In this document: piece by piece, positions 59,153-64,000 of the stretch | How the letters are laid out: each line of letters begins with the position of its first letter | Position numbering within the stretch: the stretch's first letter is position 1 | Assembly (NCBI RefSeq): GCF_037975245.1 | Contig: NC_092562.1 | Span: 11,850,001 to 11,914,000, forward strand | Origin: Apostichopus japonicus | Lineage: Eukaryota > Echinodermata > Holothuroidea > Aspidochirotida > Stichopodidae | Reading direction: 5' to 3' | Length of the DNA stretch: 64,000 nt | Program-made: the position numbers and the translations under genes | Notes under the pieces: model-generated | The model's database searches: none | The model's input: only the letters and a program-made list of their open reading frames with translations | Told to the model about the DNA's origin: nothing

Positions 59153-59655
59153 CCAGGAGGAGTCACTTTCTCCCAAAGAACCAATCAGTAACCTTTACCC
59201 CGAACGAGATCTTCCTACCGGGTCTGTCACAAGCCTCGTCAATCGCGGAAGACAAGCGCCGGTGCCCTGTCCGAGCCCTTAAGCGGTACATAGAGAGGAC
59301 CAAACAGCTACGTACCTCGGACAGGCTCTTCATTTTACCGAGGTCGCCTTACACCCCGGCCTCAAAGGACACCATTTCACGGTGGATGGCCGACCTAATA
59401 CGTGCCCACACCCAGCCTGGGGAACCCGTCCGGGCGCATGACGTCCGAGGCCACGCCACGTCCAGGGCGTGGTTCCGGGGGGTTCCCCTGGAAGATATTA
59501 TGAAGGCGGCGGCTTGGAAGACCCCGTCTTCCTTTGTCGCCTGCTATCTCACAAACACCCCTGCCAGGGAAGGGGATTTTGCCCGAGCGGCCCTAGGTCC
59601 GCCGCCCGCGAGATCCTCGACCCACCGCCAGGGCTCCTGTGTCACATATGCATAG
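59150..59655 (+). pseudogene. DIRS copy 3 tyrosine recombinase, C-terminal frame
   Basis: Continues the catalytic domain: HDVRGHATSRAW carries the H-x-x-R pair (codons at 59437 and 59446), then EDIMKAAAWKTPSSFVACYL, in which the tyrosine at 59544-59546 is the expected nucleophile. This enzyme would recombine the circular DNA intermediate into a short target without a long duplication. All late catalytic residues look intact; only the frame is broken. Confidence 0.88.
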
Positions 59656-59742
59656 GTTATATGAGGTGAGGGAGTACGCGCTGTGAATTCCCCAAACCTT
59701 AACCGGTTTGTGAATAACGAGCGACGTACTCACCTCATATAA
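59650..59742. repeat. DIRS copy 3 internal complementary region
   Basis: The left half (GCATAGGTTATATGAGGTGA to GCGCTGTGAAT) is complementary to the left end of the element. The right half (ATTCCCCAAACCTTAACC to ACTCACCTCATATAAC) is complementary to the right end. The middle reads GTGAATTCCCC, so the closed circle would join the right end GGGGA to ATT and then CACAGCG of the left end. It slightly overlaps the recombinase stop. Confidence 0.92.
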
Positions 59743-59895
59743 CATCCCGACCCGCCTCCCCACTATGGGGGACCTCGCGGACGGAACCATACAACCATGT
59801 CGGATACCCTCCTCGGATACTAGGGGAACTGGCCACACAGATACGACCATGTGACGGCCTTTCCCCCCAGGAATTTTCGAGGAATGCCGTGGGGT

Positions 59896-59940
59896 CCCGC
59901 CGACGACCCGCCGACGACCCGCCGACGACCCGCCGACGAC
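59896..59940. repeat. 11-bp tandem repeat in DIRS copy 3
   Basis: Four copies of CCCGCCGACGA follow one another; copy 2 has a single diverged copy near 45054-45068. It lies between the internal complementary region and the right terminal repeat. Confidence 0.85.
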
Positions 59941-60079
59941 CCACTCTGGACCCACCTGTCACCCACCACAGCCCACCTAGGGCCTCTTCAGGTGAGAATG
60001 TTTTTGGTTGTATCCTCGGGGTTTCCGCCCCTTGGTCGGTCCTCTCCCACTTCTCCGTCCGGTGCCGCACCAGTGCGGC

Positions 60080-60179
60080 CTGGAAATTACGGAAGGGAGA
60101 TGGCCACACTCACATACAGACAAATTGCCAGATGCTAGAGCGAGGTTAATACGGTAATGCATAGGTTATATGAGGTGAG
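60080..60179 (-). repeat. DIRS copy 3 right inverted terminal repeat
   Basis: Complement of 54134-54233, from CTGGAAATTACGG to ATATGAGGTGAG. About 41 further bases (ending GGTTAAGGTTTGGGGA) complete the right end and match the right half of the internal complementary region. Confidence 0.9.
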
Positions 60180-60223
60180 TACGTCGCTCGTTAATTCACA
60201 AACCGGTTAAGGTTTGGGGATTT

Positions 60224-60600
60224 TACTGCATTTTGTTTTAAGGGAAATAGAAGTTACAGGATACTCCTGTATGGTTATAGGATCTTACTATTGAGAAGCA
60301 TCATCAATCATATAGAAACCTAACTCTAAAGTCTGCATAAATTACATTTATGAACTAACAGTTGGGAAGCTGTCCCAGGGGTCACTGGAATTAGTTAAGC
60401 TTTGGTGACATCACAAATTTTGAATTTGCACTGGTAATCGTTCACTGAGACAGGAGAAATTAATGTGTGTTGTTTTCTGTAAAAACCTCATTCTAAGGTC
60501 TATTTAACCTGAGAAATGAGACAAAAAGGTTTCTGACTAATTACCACTAGCAATAAATTTGAACAAAATGACTCACAGGGAAGCCTCTAAATTACAGGAT
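60224..60600. other. Non-coding DNA, nothing recognised
   Basis: AT-rich flank to the right of DIRS copy 3. Confidence 0.35.
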
Positions 60601-60612
60601 GAATTTTAGGTC

Positions 60613-60966
60613 ATGGCTGCTGAAGCCGTAGCGACTGGTCATGAAATCGACCCTAAAAATGACTTAAGATATTGGGAAAAGCAGTTAGATAATCTCATTC
60701 CACACATAGAAACATCCGTTAAATATCACAGTCTGCTTGAAAACGGCCGATTACGATTCATTTTACAAGGCTCTGATGTTCGCAAGAGATGTTGCACTGT
60801 CATCTTTGAAATTGTAACAAGTTTAAAGCGTCATATATGCAGCTCTACATTTAACACAGCGTATGCGCTGGAATGCAACAAAGCAGAAGCCAGTGTACAT
60901 ATATTGGGCCATTCTCGGTCATGTGTGACGGAAAAATGGGGAGATTTGCACTTTACCACTAAGTAA
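60613..60966 (+). CDS. Unidentified 117-codon open reading frame
   Basis: ATG to TAA frame beginning MAAEAVATGHEIDPKND, with YWEKQLDNLIPHIETSV and RLRFILQGSDVRKRCCTVIF. It has balanced composition, several cysteines and no membrane segment. No family is recognised. Near its end the DNA holds GGTCATGTGTGACG, the first of a series of similar dyads that continue downstream as non-coding sequence. It could be a single exon, a retro-copy or chance; no intron signals were clear. Confidence 0.35.
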   Translation: MAAEAVATGHEIDPKNDLRYWEKQLDNLIPHIETSVKYHSLLENGRLRFILQGSDVRKRCCTVIFEIVTSLKRHICSSTFNTAYALECNKAEASVHILGHSRSCVTEKWGDLHFTTK

Positions 60967-61669
60967 CTACTTTTAGGTAAAGAAAGTTGGGTTGATTGTA
61001 GTACTTAAGTATGCACTAGGGGACTCTTTTCAAAAACCATATAGCTTAGCCAAATTAAGAACATTCATGTGCTGGCAGAGGTCATGTAAAGGTCGGTCAC
61101 GTGTGTGACGTGAAATGAAACTGGCTTTTTTTCACCAAAAAACATTGGCAAATTCCTCAGTTTTTAACAGGGCTGGACAACCCTAATTTCTCATGTTTCT
61201 ACCTTAATTTGTTTCCATTCTAACAAGACATTTCACCTCAATATTTCACTTCTTAAAATTAGCATAATACTACATAAGCTAAAAAAATCCGGTCACGTGT
61301 GTGACATTGTTGGGTCACGTGTGTGACATTCTGATTTTCAGTCCATAGTATGCAATTTTTGCAGTGCTAATGTCGTAAGCTTTCTAGTCACTTCGCCCAA
61401 CAACCATTTCGCCCAACTGCCATTTCGCCCAACCAGCCTGGTCATTTCGCCCAACCAGCCTGGTCATTTCGCCCAACCAGCATAGTCATTTTGCCCAACC
61501 ATCATGGTCATTTCGCCCAACCAGCATGGTCATTTCGCCCAACCGTGTTGGTCATTTCGCCCAACCTTATTTTTACTAATATTCAGTCAGAATAATATTA
61601 CTTTTTCTTTTCCACTAGTTCAATTTGATTTATTTTGGGTTAGGTTACTTCGGAATAGGTAAATAAAAA

Positions 61670-61964
61670 GGCCGTGGCTATTCTTATGACTAGTCGTAAC
61701 AATTATTTATCAACTATTCTTACGACAAAGGCGAATTCAAGCGCAGTAAAGTAAATAAAGCAACTGCGCATGTAGTAGGGGTAACCCTAACCCTAACTTT
61801 AACCCTAAACCCCAATCCTAATCCTAACCCTATAAACACTAACCCTAACCAGAAATTATTGTTACTCCTGGTCGTAAAAAATAGTACTCCTGTCATAAAA
61901 ATAGCAACTGCGCATGCGTAATCGGAAATTATTCCTAGGAACAGTCGTAAGAATAGCCACTTTG
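61670..61964 (-). mobile_element. MITE-like element with telomere-like tract, copy 2
   Basis: Flanked by a perfect 9-bp duplication AAATAAAAA (61661-61669 and 61965-61973). It begins GGCCGTGGCTATTCTTATGA and ends TCGTAAGAATAGCCACTTTG, the same two ends as copy 1 at 2684-2956 in opposite orientation. A CCCTAA-like tract lies at about 61780-61855. Inserted within the minisatellite-armed element. Confidence 0.88.
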
Positions 61965-62311
61965 AAATAAAAAAGTGACGTCTGCTCGATATCGATCGGA
62001 GTCTGAGCAGTTATTTCGGGTATAATGGGAGGATTACACTACTTTAGGCGTTTACGCATACAATGGAAGTTATATTATTGTACAAACACAGGGGAATCGG
62101 TCTTCATAAAACCTATCAAACCTAACCCCTAAAACACTGATCCATCCTTCTGACTAACAATTCCCGAACGTTTCCTTATTAAATTGAAGAAAAAAAAATA
62201 AAACCCGTCCGTAATATTGAAGTACTATATTTAATCAATGTAACCACTTTATCAATGTAACCACATATGTAATCACATAAGTAGGCCTAATCAATTTAAC
62301 CACGACTTCAA

Positions 62312-62688
62312 AGGAGACTACTTCGAAATATTCTCAACATTAGATGGACCAATAATAATTGGTTATCAAATGATGAGCTCTACAACGAAACCAACCAAAT
62401 ATCTTGGTCATCGATAGTCGCACATAGAAGATTGAGATTTTTCGGTCATGTAGCAAGGCTTCAAGAGGACGCTCCAGCAAAGGTTGCTTTAAGAGAAGCA
62501 CTGAGACATACTGCTAAACCAGTTGGAAGGCCCGTGACTACATTGCTTGGAAAAATAAAATCGCAATTCAAGGATATTAATATTAACAATTTCGAAGAAG
62601 CAATAAACATTGCGCAAGATCGTGATACGTGGCGGAGGTTAATCACTGAGCATGTCGGATAGAGGAGACTCAACTTACTACTACTACT
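62312..62688 (+). pseudogene. 3' tail of a non-LTR retrotransposon
   Basis: One frame is open from about 62322 to a stop at 62660. It encodes RNILNIRWT, ELYNETNQISWSSIVAHRRL, RFFGHVARLQEDAPAKVALR, GRPVTT and DRDTWRRLI, the standard C-terminal tail of LINE ORF2 proteins. It ends with a short (CTA)n tail near 62676-62687. The insertion splits text that is continuous in the other element copy (CACGACTTCAAGTTTCCTTA in inverse), so it entered the armed element after the latter was formed. Only the 3' end is present. Confidence 0.82.
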
Positions 62689-63299
62689 CAAGTTTCCTTA
62701 ACATCACCTAACACACTGATCGATCCTCAAGTTTCCTTAATGTTCGGTTTGTATCCTATAACGTTAACAATTCCTGAACGTTTCCTTTTGAAGTATCATA
62801 TTTAATCAAGGTTGGGCCAAATGACCAGGCTGGTTGGGCCAAATGACCAGGCTGGTTGGGCGAAATGACCAGGCTGGTTGGGCGAAATGACCTGGCTGGT
62901 TGGGCGAAATGGTAAGGTTGGTCGAAATGGCAGTTGGGCGAAATGGTTGTTGGGCGAAGTGTCCTGCTTCCATGTCGTAATAACCACAGAACAGCACTGA
63001 TGTTGATATTCCATAGGAATTACTTTAAAACAGTTTTACTGCCATGATTTGGAGGGTCACATGTGTGACATTCTGCATTTTCATGGATAAATGTCACACA
63101 TGTGACGTCGGTCACGTGTGTGACAAGATTAGAGGCTATTAATTAATCGTAGGAATAATTATTTGAGTGTATATTTTGCATAACTAACAGTCTGTGCCAA
63201 GAACGGTTGCATCAGTGTGGACATCATGAGGCACATTAGTTACTTTTTATGAAAACTTTTGCGTTATTTTGGTCACGTGTGTGACATCAAAATTATGCT

Positions 63300-64000
63300 A
63301 ATTAGCACCCATTATTAACAAAGAATTGAAGATCAGGAACCTCTGCTTTAGGAATGAAATAAATGGACCCATGTATAACTGCCTCCATGTGATAGTTGAT
63401 AACTGAATTATTATTTCTAGATACTTATGCAGAAAAAAGAAATATACAGTTAAAAACTACAAATTTTGGCTAAAACTTACAATAATGCAAATTTATGCAA
63501 ATTAGTATGATATGGTTGTAATTTTAATGAAAAAAATATGAAACAGAAAACTTGAGGAATCCCTTTAAAACAAAAAGTGTAACATTTGGTCCTGATGAAC
63601 ACTTTAGTTTTTTCATGCCCGTTTCATTTTCCAGATGTTACGAGGGCCCATTGTAGCCTAACGCTAGTCACTGCTAGTGAGGAACCTAATGTTATAATAT
63701 AGAAAGTATTTGAAATGGCCTACGTGACAAATCAATATTTTAGAAATTAGGTTGGGTTACCGTGTTAGAATGTAATTTATGTAATGAGCAATACACGATT
63801 GTTCTGGTATATTCCTTATGATTGCACGCTGGTCTCTGTTGCCGTCGGTTACACATGAAGTCCCGTTGTATACGCTGTGCAAGCATCTTCGTGGATTCTC
63901 TGGAATTTTCGCGAGATATGCATAGGACTTCCGGAAACGGGGAAACTGGGTCGGATTGTTACTCAGGTGTATCAAGAAAGATCTAGATGATTCTTGACAT
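63300..64000. other. Non-coding DNA, nothing firm
   Basis: AT-rich up to about 63800, then somewhat more CpG-rich (63830-63970). A 72-codon minus-strand frame at 63757-63975 has no recognised domain. A promoter or first exon near the window end is possible but unsupported. Confidence 0.3.

Larger units (their letters stand above)
54119..60220 (+). mobile_element. DIRS retrotransposon, copy 3, near full length
   Basis: A 6.10 kb element with all structural parts of the DIRS order: inverted terminal repeats (54134-54233 and 60080-60179), extra unique bases at each end, an internal complementary region (59650-59742), and Gag, RT/RNase H and tyrosine recombinase on the plus strand. ATT precedes the left end (54116-54118); TTT follows the right end (60221-60223). 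Each coding region has one frameshift relative to the other copies or to the domain layout, so the copy looks recently inactivated. It is much GC-richer than the host DNA. Confidence 0.95.
61379..62971. mobile_element. Element with inverted minisatellite arms, copy 2
   Basis: Flanked by a perfect 9-bp duplication ATGTCGTAA (61370-61378 and 62972-62980). The left end reads GCTTTCTAGTCACTTCGCCC; the right end, in inverse, reads GGAAGCAGGACACTTCGCCC. Both pass into tandem 22-bp GGTCATTTCGCCCAACCAGC-like units. It is inverted relative to 33842-34780 and shares interior text such as ATTCCCGAACGTTTCCTTA. It carries two later insertions: the telomere-tract element (61670-61964) and a LINE tail (about 62312-62688). 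Confidence 0.85.
60917..63288. repeat. Dispersed GTCAC-N4-GTGAC dyad array
   Basis: The near-palindrome GGTCACGTGTGTGACA or a one-base variant occurs at 61095, 61291, 61313, 63055, 63110 and 63271. It occurs in the opposite orientation at 63091-63107, and as a shorter form at 60917. GTCAC and GTGAC are inverted half sites separated by GTGT or ATGT. Without the element inserted at 61379-62971 the array would span about 770 bp. This may be a clustered binding site or the remains of a repeat. Confidence 0.7.

Noticed and set aside
1-64000. tRNA, rRNA or other structured RNA genes
   Set aside because: No cloverleaf with A and B boxes or rRNA-like block was recognised by eye. A covariance-model scan would be decisive and was not possible.

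Overview
This is a 64 kb stretch of animal nuclear DNA. It is AT-rich, with very long introns, GT/AG splice sites and dense transposon remains. The one clear host gene encodes extracellular Calx-beta, EGF-like and HYR (hyalin repeat) modules. Together with DIRS-type tyrosine-recombinase retrotransposons, this points to a marine deuterostome, most likely an echinoderm. That placement is inference; nothing here fixes the species.

Host gene (plus strand, 5142-49580 and open at both ends): eight exons were read by eye. They encode, in order, Calx-beta (two exons), EGF, EGF, Calx-beta (two exons), HYR, HYR. Every exon is a multiple of three long and starts and ends in phase 1, so modules can be added or skipped without breaking frame. 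I found neither a signal peptide exon nor a stop exon. The 12.6 kb and 22.4 kb introns are filled with mobile DNA. Fragments at 4240-4356 (minus), 17573-18986 and 19456-19608 (plus) look exon-like but are unidentified.

Repeats, left to right: a small element with a telomere-like tract and a 9-bp target duplication (2684-2956); a tandem array of about 300- and 400-bp units (9.3-11.7 kb); a roughly 200-bp satellite hit by a poly-A retroposon (20.0-21.3 kb); three hAT-like elements with 8-bp target duplications, one nested in another (22.8-24.7 kb); a 13-bp minisatellite (30.8-31.2 kb); a 1.3 kb foldback element (31.4-32.7 kb); an element with minisatellite arms (33.8-34.8 kb).

From 34.9 to 45.3 kb a 4,229-bp tandem duplication joins about 1.07 kb of flanking DNA to the 5' half of a DIRS element. 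The second unit runs on into a DIRS copy that has lost its recombinase catalytic domain. Near 48 kb there is a non-LTR retrotransposon tail. A 4.0 kb element with TA target duplication (49588-53616) sits seven bases inside the intron after the last HYR exon. The most complete DIRS copy is at 54119-60220. It has inverted terminal repeats, an internal complementary region, Gag, RT/RNase H and tyrosine recombinase, but each coding region is frameshifted. The last 4 kb holds an unknown 117-codon frame, an array of GTCAC-N4-GTGAC dyads, and a second minisatellite-armed element that itself carries the telomere-tract element and a LINE tail.

All boundaries come from reading the sequence; none was confirmed by database search or transcript data.
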